DNA from: a virus
DNA length: 56,191 bases
IMG/VR virus record: IMGVR_UViG_3300027987_000011
Coordinates: 1 to 56,191 of that record
Strand: one strand, 5' to 3'
In this document: piece after piece, positions 6,379 through 14,100 of the stretch
Layout of the letters: the number at the start of each line of letters is the position of its first letter
Numbering within the stretch: the stretch's first letter is position 1
Position numbers and translations under genes: made by a program
The notes under the pieces: model-generated
Told to the model about the DNA's origin: nothing
Seen by the model: the letters and a program-made list of their open reading frames with translations, nothing else
Database searches by the model: none

Positions 6379-7023
6379 CTACCCCCTGGCGGGTGCGGGC
6401 ACGGGGTGATCGCTCCAGGCATACCCGAAGCGGGCCATCTCCCGGTGGTACCGCTCTTCGATCCACTCCCTGCACAGCGGGTCGAGCTTCGCGCTGTAGT
6501 GCTCGCCCCTGGGCTTCGGCATCGTGTGGTGCTGAGACTCCGACCGGATCAGTTCGTCGGGCCGTAGGGGAGGGAGCCCGTGCCGCTCCAGCAACGCAGC
6601 AACGTCTTCCCGCGTGTGGTCGAACCGGATCTCCTGGCAGTCCCGCACCTCCCAGAAGCTCGGGAACAGGATATGCGCTCCTCGCCGGTACAGCATCGGG
6701 TGACGCCACAGGTAGTACTCGAACCGCTCAGGCGTCGGCGGATTCCCGCCGATGCCCGCGTAGGCGATGGAGTGGAAGACCTCGAAGTGGTTCCTGTGGC
6801 TGGCGTACCACGTCCAGTCCTGCTCGTCTTCTAGGTACCAGTCCCACGAATCACCCGCCATTTCATAGTGCGACGGGCGCGGGTTCTCCGGTCCCCAGGG
6901 CACGCCGTGATGCCCGTACAGTTGGGAGAACCCCCTGCGCTTCAGAACCTCTTGCCCGATCTCCCTAGATGCCGTCCGGGGGTTCGCGATGAACGCGACC
7001 TTGCACTGCCTGGAGATCCACAC
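6379..7023 (-). CDS. Sulfotransferase-like protein
   Basis: With a GTG start at 7023, one base after the previous stop, this is a 214-residue protein. The N-terminus (VAFIANPRTASREIG, about residues 9-23) matches the phosphosulfate-binding loop of PAPS-dependent sulfotransferases, and the C-terminal YHREMARFGYAW resembles the helix that ends many of them. An alternative start at 7116 adds an Arg-rich stretch typical of shadow sequence. A product could modify a host surface sugar or a phage component. It is the last gene of the leftward strand and looks like an accessory gene. The family call is moderately sure; the substrate is unknown. Confidence 0.65.
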   Translation of the reverse strand: MWISRQCKVAFIANPRTASREIGQEVLKRRGFSQLYGHHGVPWGPENPRPSHYEMAGDSWDWYLEDEQDWTWYASHRNHFEVFHSIAYAGIGGNPPTPERFEYYLWRHPMLYRRGAHILFPSFWEVRDCQEIRFDHTREDVAALLERHGLPPLRPDELIRSESQHHTMPKPRGEHYSAKLDPLCREWIEERYHREMARFGYAWSDHPVPAPARG

Positions 7024-7024
7024 G

Positions 7025-7246
7025 TCAGGGCTTCCCCTGTCCCTTCGCTGCGTCGAGGCGACGCTGGTACTCCGCATCTTCCTCGGCCTGCTTGATCGCA
7101 GCCTCACGCTTCGCACGCTCGATCATCATGTCAGGCGTGCCGTGCTCGCTGACGATGGTCTTCGGCTTGCCCCTCGCCCAGATCGTCAGGGCGACGAGCG
7201 CGATGATGCCGACGAAGATCAGGAGCACGATGAAATTCTGGCCCAT
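7025..7246 (-). CDS. Small single-helix membrane protein with coiled coil
   Basis: This 73-residue protein has one N-terminal membrane helix (about residues 5-24) and a charged, probably coiled-coil tail rich in Glu, Arg and Ala. GAGGT lies just before ATG 7246. Its promoter region holds two GTAC elements and a TTGACA. Spanin-like and holin-like roles are conceivable; there is no motif to choose. Confidence 0.7.
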   Translation of the reverse strand: MGQNFIVLLIFVGIIALVALTIWARGKPKTIVSEHGTPDMMIERAKREAAIKQAEEDAEYQRRLDAAKGQGKP

Positions 7247-7261
7247 TGAGTCACCTCGCTT

Positions 7262-7310
7262 GGTACTGTGTGGGGGTCGGGTACCTAGTACTGCTCGGGC
7301 AGCGGGTACC
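7262..7310. promoter_or_regulatory. Two GTAC elements upstream of the leftward membrane gene
   Basis: GGTACT 7262-7267 pairs with GGTACC 7280-7285, and AGTACT 7287-7292 pairs with GGTACC 7305-7310; both pairs have the same 18-bp start-to-start distance as the array at 321-541. They fill the gap between leftward genes, showing that the element is not restricted to the rightward operon. Confidence 0.65.
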
Positions 7311-7316
7311 TGTCAA
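7287..7316 (-). promoter_or_regulatory. Candidate leftward promoter overlapped by a GTAC element
   Basis: On the minus strand a perfect -35 TTGACA (7316-7311) is followed at once by GGTACC and, 18 bases from the -35, by AGTACT at the -10 position. The -10 is a poor match to consensus, so activity would need help or is regulated. The element covers exactly the spacer and -10 zone, as an operator would. It would drive the gene starting at 7246. Confidence 0.35.
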
Positions 7317-8014
7317 CGGCTCCCGATGCGAGCCGTGCGGAACGCCCTGACCAACTCCTCATTGAAGTAGCGGTTCCACTTCGAGTCGTAGGTCTTCTTC
7401 GCGTTGCCGAAGAACTCGTAGACGGGTTCGATCTCCGCGCTCTCGTGGAGAATCCACATAAGCTGCACGTTCGGGTCATCCTTCAGTCCGAACCGCTGCC
7501 CCGGAGCCGTCTTCGTGAAGCCCTTCTGCCTGCGGCCCAGGCGTTGGAACACGCCGAACTTCCCATCCTTAAACGGGACGAGAAACGTGCGCTTCAGCTT
7601 GCTCGGCCTCATGCGTGCCGGGATGAGCCCGGAGGCTAGGCGCTGAAGGCCGACAGGAGAGAACTGCGACTCTTCCTGCGGTGGGATCGCGAGCCGCTTC
7701 CTGCCGAACGTGGGCTCGCGTCTCCCGCCGTACTCCTGCCTGCGCCAGATGTCGAACTTGGGGACCTTGCCCTTCGGGTCGATGCCCATGACGCCAGTCA
7801 GGTCACTCACCTTCGCGAACTGGAGGATCTTCACCGACTGATCCCAGTACTGCTTCTTCCTGATCTCGAAGACCCTGCGCTGGTGGTACCGCTGGTACCT
7901 CTGCATCTCCAGAATCGTTCGGTTGATCGCCTTGTAGGTCGCGAACGGGAACTGGCGGGAGATGGTGTTGAACATGGCCCGAACCCTCCGGGCATCGACC
8001 TTGACTTGGAACAC
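7313..8014 (-). CDS. Minor tail protein, gpZ-like (putative)
   Basis: This 233-residue basic protein starts at GTG 8014, overlapping the previous stop (TAGTG) after a GGAGGG; the longer ORF to 8227 is a shadow. It begins with a strand-helix (VFQVKVDARRVRAMF) and an AINRT helix, and carries a KFGVFQRLGRR segment, an order that recalls lambda gpZ and HK97 gp10-like tail completion proteins. It lies directly after the terminase cluster, where head/tail completion genes are common. The family assignment rests on pattern memory only. Confidence 0.5.
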   Translation of the reverse strand: MFQVKVDARRVRAMFNTISRQFPFATYKAINRTILEMQRYQRYHQRRVFEIRKKQYWDQSVKILQFAKVSDLTGVMGIDPKGKVPKFDIWRRQEYGGRREPTFGRKRLAIPPQEESQFSPVGLQRLASGLIPARMRPSKLKRTFLVPFKDGKFGVFQRLGRRQKGFTKTAPGQRFGLKDDPNVQLMWILHESAEIEPVYEFFGNAKKTYDSKWNRYFNEELVRAFRTARIGSR

Positions 8015-8247
8015 TACTGCTCCCTCCAGTGCCTCAGTCGGATCTCCACCAACGTGTTGCAGAGTGATCCGTCCCTGAGCAGGCGGGCGCACTGGTAGGT
8101 CTGGATCACGTCGTCGGGTCCAATCTCGGGATCGGTCAGCGCGTGCGCCAGCATCCTCATCGCAGCGTCGGTGTTCCGAAGTCGCACCGGAGCGTGGCAT
8201 GACGGGCAGCGAGCGGTGAGTCTCCACACCTTGGGTCTAACCAACAC
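8014..8247 (-). CDS. Small zinc-finger protein after terminase
   Basis: This 77-residue protein starts at GTG 8247, inside the last codons of the terminase gene. Cys 14/17 (CPSC) and Cys 53/63 make a probable zinc site. It may support packaging, since it is wedged between the terminase and the gpZ-like gene, but that is only context. Confidence 0.65.
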   Translation of the reverse strand: MLVRPKVWRLTARCPSCHAPVRLRNTDAAMRMLAHALTDPEIGPDDVIQTYQCARLLRDGSLCNTLVEIRLRHWREQ

Positions 8248-10165
8248 CGACCCCCGTCGAACGTACTCGCCTGCTCACGGGCTTCACGCCCCCCGCCTTG
8301 ATCGCCGCAGCGATGGTGTCGAGCCGCACGCCGCTCAGGAACGCACCCTCGAACGCACCCAGGGCGTACACGCGGCAGTCCAGAGTCTCAGCGCGGCGAC
8401 CGGGGCGACGAATCCACACCCTCTTCAGGTACCCGTTCGGGGACCTCCGCACGACGACAAGCTCCGATGTCATCTGACGGAAGTACTCCTCGTCGTAGGG
8501 CTCGCGAGCGGGGAAGTGGGCGTAGCCTGGGATCGCCTCACCCTCCCATCCTTCGGGCTGCTGGATGCGGAGGTGGCTCATCACGACCGTCTTCGCCGTG
8601 TCCACGCCCATCGGGTAGAGTGGGACCTTGAACTTGTTCTTGATCGTGGGGCGGTCCCAGATCGGACGGCCCTCGCCCGCGATGCCCTTGATCGGCCAGA
8701 TGTTCGCAGCGCGTCGCGTGTGGCAGTACTTGTATACCTGCTGCGTCAGGTACCCGGAGTCGATGGCGGCGGCGAACACCTTCAGCTTCATGCCGCTCGG
8801 GTGCTGGAACTGACGTGAGAGTACGTGGTCGAGTGTCTGCCAGACCCCACCCTCCAGCGTCGGGTCGCCTGGGATGCGCAGGTAGTTCAGCGACCACGAC
8901 TCGTACCCCAGGCCCCAGCCTACAAGCTCGACCTCCAGGCGGTCGGCCTGGATGTCCACGCCAGCCGTGACCAGCAGTACTCCGGGCGGCACGGGCTCTT
9001 CGGGGTAGACCTCGCAACGTGCCAGCAGCGGGTGCGCGTCGAGGCGGAACCCCGCCTCTTTGAAGACCTCGCCCAGCACGGTGTTCACCCAGACCTGCAA
9101 CCGGAGGCGGTCGCCCTTCGAGTTCAGGAAGCCCGACACGATCTCCTGCCACTTCATCCACGGCGAGTAGAGCGCGTTCAGGTGGAACCCGATGGACTTG
9201 GGGCGCTTCACCGGAGCCTCGGAGCGGTGCCACGACCCATCCTCCGGGTCCAGATGTCCGTCGAGCCAGCGCCCGTTGAGCAGCATCCACATCTTCTTCC
9301 GCTCTGGGATCAGCGCACCGCAGGACTCGCAGGTGTACTCAGCCGTCTCGGGTAGGTGGACGCCTGAGTCGTCATCCTTGTCCCACACGATCTGGCTGAA
9401 CTCCAACGTCTGCTCGTGGGTGCAGTGAGGGCAGGGGACGTGGTACTTGCGCACCACATCAGCTTCCTTCATCGCGGCTTCGATGCGGCTCAGGTTCTCC
9501 AGCGTTGGGGTGCTCGCGTAGAACAACAGCCGGTTCCAGAACGTCCGCGTCCTGGCCTCCACGAGATCCATCGGATCGCCCTCGGCACCCGCGCTGGGTG
9601 CCCAGCCGTCGATCTCGTCGCCCAGGATGATCCGGCGCGCACGCGACCGAAGGCCAGCGGGAGCGTTCGACCCAGCGATGGCGAGGTGCCCACCTGGGAA
9701 CTCCTTCTGGAGTGTCGTGTTGGTGGCGTCGCGTGCCTTACTCGCGGCGACGCGGCTGGCGAGCACTGGCGTCGCGAGGATCATGGGCGTGATCCGTTCC
9801 TTCGAGTACGCCTTCGCCTCTTTCTCACCGATCTGCACCATCAGGATCGGGGAGGGGTCCTGATGGATGTAGTAGCCCAGCACGTTGTTCAGCGCCTCGG
9901 AGCCGCCGATCTGCGCTGCCTTCTGGAAGATTACCCGCTCGACCCCCGGCTCAATGCAGGCGTCCATGATGCCGACGAGGTAGGGCGTGCGCTCGTTTCG
10001 CCAACGTCCCGGCTCGGCGCTCGTGTCGGGCAGGTAGCGATACTGGTCTGCCCACTCCGACACGAGTAGCTGCTTCGGGGGAGTCAGTCGCTCGACAACC
10101 GTCTCCCACGCTGCTCGCTGGGCGCGCTGACGTGACTGGGTGGGGCTCAGGACGGCGGTTGTCAC
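8237..10165 (-). CDS. terL: Terminase large subunit, GpA family
   Basis: This 642-residue protein is the DNA-packaging motor and nuclease of the lambda gpA type. The ATPase part shows a Walker A-like KAAQIGGSEA (residues 82-91) and a Walker B RRIILGDEID (178-187). A zinc-like Cys cluster (CPHC, CESC) follows around residues 235-285, and the nuclease region starts near GVDIQADRLEVE. The length fits the family. It starts at GTG 10165 with a GTGA overlap with the small subunit. GpA-type terminases usually cut at a cos site, but no cos could be located. Confidence 0.95.
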   Translation of the reverse strand: MTTAVLSPTQSRQRAQRAAWETVVERLTPPKQLLVSEWADQYRYLPDTSAEPGRWRNERTPYLVGIMDACIEPGVERVIFQKAAQIGGSEALNNVLGYYIHQDPSPILMVQIGEKEAKAYSKERITPMILATPVLASRVAASKARDATNTTLQKEFPGGHLAIAGSNAPAGLRSRARRIILGDEIDGWAPSAGAEGDPMDLVEARTRTFWNRLLFYASTPTLENLSRIEAAMKEADVVRKYHVPCPHCTHEQTLEFSQIVWDKDDDSGVHLPETAEYTCESCGALIPERKKMWMLLNGRWLDGHLDPEDGSWHRSEAPVKRPKSIGFHLNALYSPWMKWQEIVSGFLNSKGDRLRLQVWVNTVLGEVFKEAGFRLDAHPLLARCEVYPEEPVPPGVLLVTAGVDIQADRLEVELVGWGLGYESWSLNYLRIPGDPTLEGGVWQTLDHVLSRQFQHPSGMKLKVFAAAIDSGYLTQQVYKYCHTRRAANIWPIKGIAGEGRPIWDRPTIKNKFKVPLYPMGVDTAKTVVMSHLRIQQPEGWEGEAIPGYAHFPAREPYDEEYFRQMTSELVVVRRSPNGYLKRVWIRRPGRRAETLDCRVYALGAFEGAFLSGVRLDTIAAAIKAGGVKPVSRRVRSTGVGVG

Positions 10166-10791
10166 ATGTCCCCCATCCAGAGGCGGATCTTCTTCGCGGT
10201 CGCGCTACCGATCCCAGGCAGGTCTGTCAGTTGATCGACTTCGATAAGGTCCACCAAGGTACGGACCCCTGCGGCGATGAGCTTACCACGTCCCGGTATA
10301 TCCTTGGGCAACCCCTCGGAGTCTTCGATCCGGCGCTCGGCTTTTCCGACGATGGAGCGGAGCGCGTCGTCGATTTCTCGGACGAGGACTTGCTGGATGT
10401 CTCGCGCATCGTCGAGTCCGACCAGTCGTGGAGCGAGAGCGCCAGGGAGGTTGCGGACGTTCGACCGCACGAGGTCGAACGCCTCGGCCATAGCTGCCTT
10501 GTGCGCTTCGATGGTGATGAGACTGCCTTCATGTTGGGCATACTCCAGTTCCCTCCGTCTGCGTTCGATGCGTGCCGTCAACAGCTTCTCTTGATTCAAC
10601 TCCGACGTGCGTGTGGTCCCCTCGCTCATCCGCCGCAGATACGCGATGTACTGTGCGACGCACTCCTGAAGGCGGTACTTCCCCCTCCCTTCTTTCGGAA
10701 GAACCCCCTCATCGGTTAGCTGGATCACCCGACGCTGGGTCACGTCCAGCCATGAGGAAAGTTCCTTCAGACCCACTACATCGCTCGGCAC
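10162..10791 (-). CDS. terS: Terminase small subunit, Nu1-like, with C-terminal HhH
   Basis: From GTG 10791 (three bases after the previous stop) this is a 209-residue protein. The N-terminal VGLKELSSWLDVTQRRVIQL is a Nu1/MerR-type winged helix for cos-site recognition, followed by a long charged helix, the usual oligomerisation part. The last 35 residues (TDLPGIGSATAKKIRLW) form a helix-hairpin-helix, which is not part of lambda Nu1. A longer in-frame form up to 10881 overlaps the DnaC-like gene and is less likely. Start uncertain, role fairly sure because of the terminase neighbour. Confidence 0.8.
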   Translation of the reverse strand: MPSDVVGLKELSSWLDVTQRRVIQLTDEGVLPKEGRGKYRLQECVAQYIAYLRRMSEGTTRTSELNQEKLLTARIERRRRELEYAQHEGSLITIEAHKAAMAEAFDLVRSNVRNLPGALAPRLVGLDDARDIQQVLVREIDDALRSIVGKAERRIEDSEGLPKDIPGRGKLIAAGVRTLVDLIEVDQLTDLPGIGSATAKKIRLWMGDM

Positions 10792-10793
10792 AC

Positions 10794-11606
10794 CTAGCGC
10801 CTGTCGGAGCCGACCATCGCGAGGCTCCGGTATGCCCGCAGGCGTGAGAGGAACCTTCCCACCACATCCATCTGCGCCCACTTCTCCGCGAGCGCCTGCC
10901 TACTCAGGTTCGAGGTGACGATGGTCGGGTGGCCCTCGCGTGCATCGAAGATCGTCTCGACCACCCGGAACGCATCCGGGGTCAGCTTCTCCGTGCCCGC
11001 GTCTTCGTAGACCCACAACCGCGCCTTCTGCCTACGCTCGCTGAACTCGTCCACGCCCCCAGTCGAGTAGCGGTCCTGAAGCTGCGTGACCATCCGACGA
11101 GCGGAGTCGTAGACGATCTCGTGGTGACGCAGCACACCCATGCGTAGAAGCTCGTGGACGACCGCGACCGCGAACTGGGACTTCCCCGTCCCCGTGCCCC
11201 CCCAGACGAAGAGCCCCTGCACCTCGCCATACTTGCCAGCGGACAGCACGTCTCCGATGAACGACCTACCTGCCGTCTCAGCTTCCCCACCTACATCAGC
11301 CAGGAGCAGCTTCCCGTGCCTTCTCACGTTCACGCCCACCTTCTCCAAGCCCTGAAGCCCTTCGATCTCGGGGGAGGTGGACCGGAACTCCGGGGTGGGG
11401 ATCGTGACCTGCCTGAACGCGCCGTAGCACTCGCGGCACATGGGTTGTACTTCGACGCCTGCTGGTAGGCGGATGTTGCCGCCCTTCGGCTTCTCGAACT
11501 CTTTCCCGCACTCGGAGCAGACCTGCATCTCCGGTTCTGGCTTCGGCGGCAGTGCCGCCCTCTTCTCGTCCAGGCGCGCCTGGATCGCCTCCGGTGTGTC
11601 ACCCAT
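10794..11606 (-). CDS. DnaC-like helicase loader (AAA+)
   Basis: This 270-residue protein is a DnaC/IstB-type AAA+ ATPase: Walker A GGTGTGKS (136-143), Walker B LWVYEDAG (about 196-203) and sensor VTSN, with an Arg-rich end for the arginine finger. The N-terminus has a CSEC...CREC zinc site (Cys 30, 33, 57, 60). It is encoded just after an O-like initiator with TGATG coupling, the same gene order as lambda O-P or other initiator-loader pairs. It would load the host replicative helicase, since no phage helicase or DNA polymerase is visible. Confidence 0.88.
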   Translation of the reverse strand: MGDTPEAIQARLDEKRAALPPKPEPEMQVCSECGKEFEKPKGGNIRLPAGVEVQPMCRECYGAFRQVTIPTPEFRSTSPEIEGLQGLEKVGVNVRRHGKLLLADVGGEAETAGRSFIGDVLSAGKYGEVQGLFVWGGTGTGKSQFAVAVVHELLRMGVLRHHEIVYDSARRMVTQLQDRYSTGGVDEFSERRQKARLWVYEDAGTEKLTPDAFRVVETIFDAREGHPTIVTSNLSRQALAEKWAQMDVVGRFLSRLRAYRSLAMVGSDRR

Positions 11607-12559
11607 CAGTCGTCCATCCGCTTGTAGAGTCGGCCAGCGGGGTCACGGGCGAACCCCTCGGGTATGTCATCGTCCTGCTGCTTGGCTGGGGCACCCAGGG
11701 GAAGTTCCGCCTGCTGGTGTGGGGCCGACCGCTTGACGGCCACCTCCAGCTTCGTCTGGAGTGTCCGAATCTGCCCCAGGTGCCCACGAGAGGATGCGTA
11801 CATGCGTTCGGTTCTCTCCGACTCACTCAGAAGCTCGTTCAGGGATGTGGCGATCAGCTTCTTCCTGTCGCCCGGAGCGAGTGGACCGAACCCTCTGGGT
11901 CCCGTGCCGTGCTCCACCCAGGTCTGCACGGTGCGAAGGTACCCGTGCTGACGACTCGTCTCGACGCGCTCCCTGAAGTAGTCCTGCATCGCTGATCGAC
12001 AGCCTGCCCAGATCGGATCATCCAACGCCTGACTCACTCGCTTGTCCAAGGCATGTGCTGGGGGGACTACAGGGGGGCTACCTCTACGTACTCCTTCTTC
12101 TTCTTCTACTACTGAGGGGTCGCCACGCGACCCCCTAGGTGCCCCTGTGGGGTCGTTGAACGACCTCACTGGGTTTTCTTCGGGTGCCTGAAGGTACTCT
12201 GAAGGCCCTGTGGGTGCGCTAGGCGACCCCATAGGGTCGTCTCCTGTGGGGTCGCTGGGCGACCCCCTAGGTGCCTCCACTGTGAGGTCGCCCGGAGAAC
12301 CCCTATCTGGTGGGACGAACTCGTAGAAGTCCGACCTCCCCCATCCCCCAGGGGTGCGTTGCAGCCATCCGTGCTTCACGGCGGAAGCCAAGGCACGGCG
12401 CACTCTTACGCGACCTCCGTGGTCTAGGATCTCGCTGAACGTATCGAAGGGAATCTCGTGCTTTCCCTTCCCCCTCGTCGCCACAAAAATCACGACGGAT
12501 CGGGCGTCAGAAATTATGCGGAGGTCCGTCGCTAGTTTTTCGAGATCCGCGTTCAGCAT
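11606..12559 (-). CDS. Replication initiator, O/DnaD-like, with internal origin-like repeats
   Basis: This 317-residue protein has an N-terminal winged helix (residues about 1-85; IPFDTFSEILDHGGRVRVRRAL), a low-complexity middle rich in Gly-Ser-Pro-Asp-Pro-Thr repeats (about 88-165) and a helical C-terminal domain that could bind the loader. The next gene is the DnaC-like loader. The repetitive middle is encoded by inverted repeats of GGGGTCGC/GCGACCCC, the arrangement of lambda O, where the origin lies inside the initiator gene. The function is inferred from domain order and neighbours. Confidence 0.75.
   Translation of the reverse strand: MLNADLEKLATDLRIISDARSVVIFVATRGKGKHEIPFDTFSEILDHGGRVRVRRALASAVKHGWLQRTPGGWGRSDFYEFVPPDRGSPGDLTVEAPRGSPSDPTGDDPMGSPSAPTGPSEYLQAPEENPVRSFNDPTGAPRGSRGDPSVVEEEEGVRRGSPPVVPPAHALDKRVSQALDDPIWAGCRSAMQDYFRERVETSRQHGYLRTVQTWVEHGTGPRGFGPLAPGDRKKLIATSLNELLSESERTERMYASSRGHLGQIRTLQTKLEVAVKRSAPHQQAELPLGAPAKQQDDDIPEGFARDPAGRLYKRMDD
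12079..12292. repeat. Candidate replication origin: inverted repeats inside the initiator gene
   Basis: Two nearly identical 32-bp units lie at 12112-12143 and 12244-12275; each contains GGGGTCGC, a short centre, GCGACCCC and then CTAGGTGCC. Partial copies occur at 12145-12165 (GGGGTCGTTGAACGACC), 12222-12239 and 12281-12292. A pyrimidine-rich, less GC-rich tract (12079-12115) adjoins them, like the unwinding element beside lambda iterons. The repeats also encode the Gly-Ser-Pro-Asp-Pro repeats of the protein, so part of the pattern could be protein-driven. Confidence 0.6.
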
Positions 12560-13110
12560 CAGCCGGGAATCCCCCCCGGCTGGAGGGATGCCAGTTGCTC
12601 GTCACGCTTCTCGGGGGGGACGCACTCCAGACCGGCGATGGAGAAGAACTGCTCCTCCGTCTCCGTGGGGACGAGTTCACCCGTGTGGATGTGTCGGGCA
12701 CGACCGTCCGCGTGCATGATGTCGAAGTCCCGGCAGCGGGTCACGACGTACTTCCCCAGGTCCGCAGGACCCGTCCTGATCGCCAGGATGGAGCCCCACG
12801 CTGCCGGGGGCCAGACGAGGAAGATGTCCACGTACTGATCCGCTTTCGTGAGGTGGAGGCGGATGTAGCGGTCCCCGTTCTTCACGAGCGTCCCGATGTC
12901 TGCGAGCGACGCCCGAAGGTCGTCGAGCAGGGGGGTCGCTTCCTTCGCGAACAGGTCCCGATTGAGATGGGGTCGTGCTACGAGTTCGATGTCCCCAACC
13001 GTCTCCCTTTGACGCCGCACAGAGCCCGCGATCTCGACCCGCTCCACCATCGGGGCGATCCGCTCGACAAGGTGCCCTGCGAGCCACGCAGCGTACTTCA
13101 GGTCCATCAT
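12559..13110 (-). CDS. Mini PolX-like nucleotidyltransferase
   Basis: This 183-residue protein has the palm motif of DNA polymerase family X: GSVRR (29-33), DIE (40-42) and a third acidic residue in YVDIFLV (Asp 95). The segment WGSILAIRTGPADLGKYV (105-122) corresponds to the conserved thumb region with TG-x-x-x-(F/L)-N/G. The 8-kDa and finger domains of cellular PolX are absent. It overlaps the initiator gene by TGATG and could fill gaps or add nucleotides. Second Met at 13107 is an equally possible start after GGAG. Confidence 0.75.
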   Translation of the reverse strand: MMDLKYAAWLAGHLVERIAPMVERVEIAGSVRRQRETVGDIELVARPHLNRDLFAKEATPLLDDLRASLADIGTLVKNGDRYIRLHLTKADQYVDIFLVWPPAAWGSILAIRTGPADLGKYVVTRCRDFDIMHADGRARHIHTGELVPTETEEQFFSIAGLECVPPEKRDEQLASLQPGGIPG

Positions 13111-13114
13111 CGGT

Positions 13115-13381
13115 TCATCTCCTAGCGTTGGGAGTCTGGATCGACTCTGGGCAGATCAGTGTGACGTGAACGGAGTCGTCCACCTCGCCCGCCTGACCGA
13201 CCCATCGGTACACCTTCCCCGCCGTCCTGCAAGCTGCCCAGGGGGCGGGTACCACGATAGGGTCTATCTCCACCTCGGGGACGGCCCGGACCTCATCACT
13301 CCATCCGTGGAAGTACCAGCCCACGAACGCGCCCATCAGGTAGACGGACAGTGAGTAGGAGAGGAATCTTCCGGGCGTCAT
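13115..13381 (-). CDS. Small protein with N-terminal membrane helix
   Basis: From ATG 13381 (ATGA overlap with the previous gene) this is an 88-residue protein. A hydrophobic N-terminus (FLSYSLSVYLMGAFVGWYF, about residues 6-24) serves as a membrane anchor or signal; the rest carries two Cys that could pair outside the cytoplasm. Function unknown. Confidence 0.65.
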   Translation of the reverse strand: MTPGRFLSYSLSVYLMGAFVGWYFHGWSDEVRAVPEVEIDPIVVPAPWAACRTAGKVYRWVGQAGEVDDSVHVTLICPESIQTPNARR

Positions 13382-13653
13382 CCGCAGCACCCTCCGTCGT
13401 CGGGGTCGCGCAGGCGCTTCATGTCGTTCCGGGTCGAGTGCAGTCGCTTCTTCAGGGGAGCCAGCACGTCGGCTGTCACCTCGACCGATTCAGCCTGCTC
13501 CATCGAACCGACCCACCCATGCACGAACGAAGCGAACCCCATCATCAACTCCAACTGCTCTTCTTGCCGAAGGATCAGCGTGAGCGCGTCTGCTGCTACG
13601 CCACCCCCTTCCTCCCTGAGCCGTTCCTTCAGCCGGTTAGTCTTCTTCCCCAT
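13378..13653 (-). CDS. Small hypothetical protein
   Basis: The chosen start is ATG 13653, which has GGAGGAG directly upstream; the longer ORF to 13704 has no such site. The 91-residue product begins with a basic helix (GKKTNRLKERL), continues with amphipathic helices and ends in a Cys pair (GGCCG). No family recognised. Confidence 0.65.
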   Translation of the reverse strand: MGKKTNRLKERLREEGGGVAADALTLILRQEEQLELMMGFASFVHGWVGSMEQAESVEVTADVLAPLKKRLHSTRNDMKRLRDPDDGGCCG

Positions 13654-13792
13654 CAAGCTCCTCCATGACGCGCTCTCCCAGCGCGAGAATGTCGTCGAAG
13701 GCACTCAGACGTTCGTAATGGATCTTGGCTTCTCTGATCCCCCAGCGCAGCGACGACCAGACCCTCTTCAGCCACCGCCGAAAGTTCTTCAT
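13637..13792 (-). CDS. 51-residue hypothetical protein
   Basis: A short gene fills the gap between MazG and the next gene: ATG 13792 overlaps the MazG stop as ATGA and the stop TAA lies at 13639-13637, overlapping the following start by 17 bases. The product begins MKNFRRWLKR and ends in an acidic helix. It is one of three small coupled genes that are easy to miss. Confidence 0.65.
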   Translation of the reverse strand: MKNFRRWLKRVWSSLRWGIREAKIHYERLSAFDDILALGERVMEELDGEED

Positions 13793-14100
13793 GCCCGCTT
13801 ACCGCCGTGTCGGTACCCGCGCCCCCGGTTGACTTCCATCTTCGCGAGGATCGCGCCTTCGAGGTCGATGTCGAGCCCGCCGCACAGGTCGAAGACGCGG
13901 ATCACGGTGTCTGCCAACTCCTCCGCGAAGTTGTCTCGGTCGTTCTTCCTCACGGCCTCCAGCGCCTCACTCACCTCGGAATGGATGAGGCACAGGCAGC
14001 GAATGATCGGGTCCACCTGATCGAAGCCGGTGGGCGTCTCGAATCCGTTCTGCTTCGCGATGGCGTGGCACTCCATGAGTGTCGAGTCGATGCCCGCCAT
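13789..14100 (-). CDS. MazG-like nucleotide pyrophosphohydrolase
   Basis: This 103-residue protein shows the MazG/all-alpha NTP pyrophosphatase pattern: EVSEALEAVR (ExxE) followed by EELADTVIRVFDL (EExxD), four acidic residues that bind magnesium. Such phage enzymes hydrolyse NTPs, dNTPs or alarmone-like nucleotides and are common in metabolic-takeover regions. It starts with TGATG after a 49-residue gene and overlaps the next by ATGA. Confidence 0.85.
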   Translation of the reverse strand: MAGIDSTLMECHAIAKQNGFETPTGFDQVDPIIRCLCLIHSEVSEALEAVRKNDRDNFAEELADTVIRVFDLCGGLDIDLEGAILAKMEVNRGRGYRHGGKRA

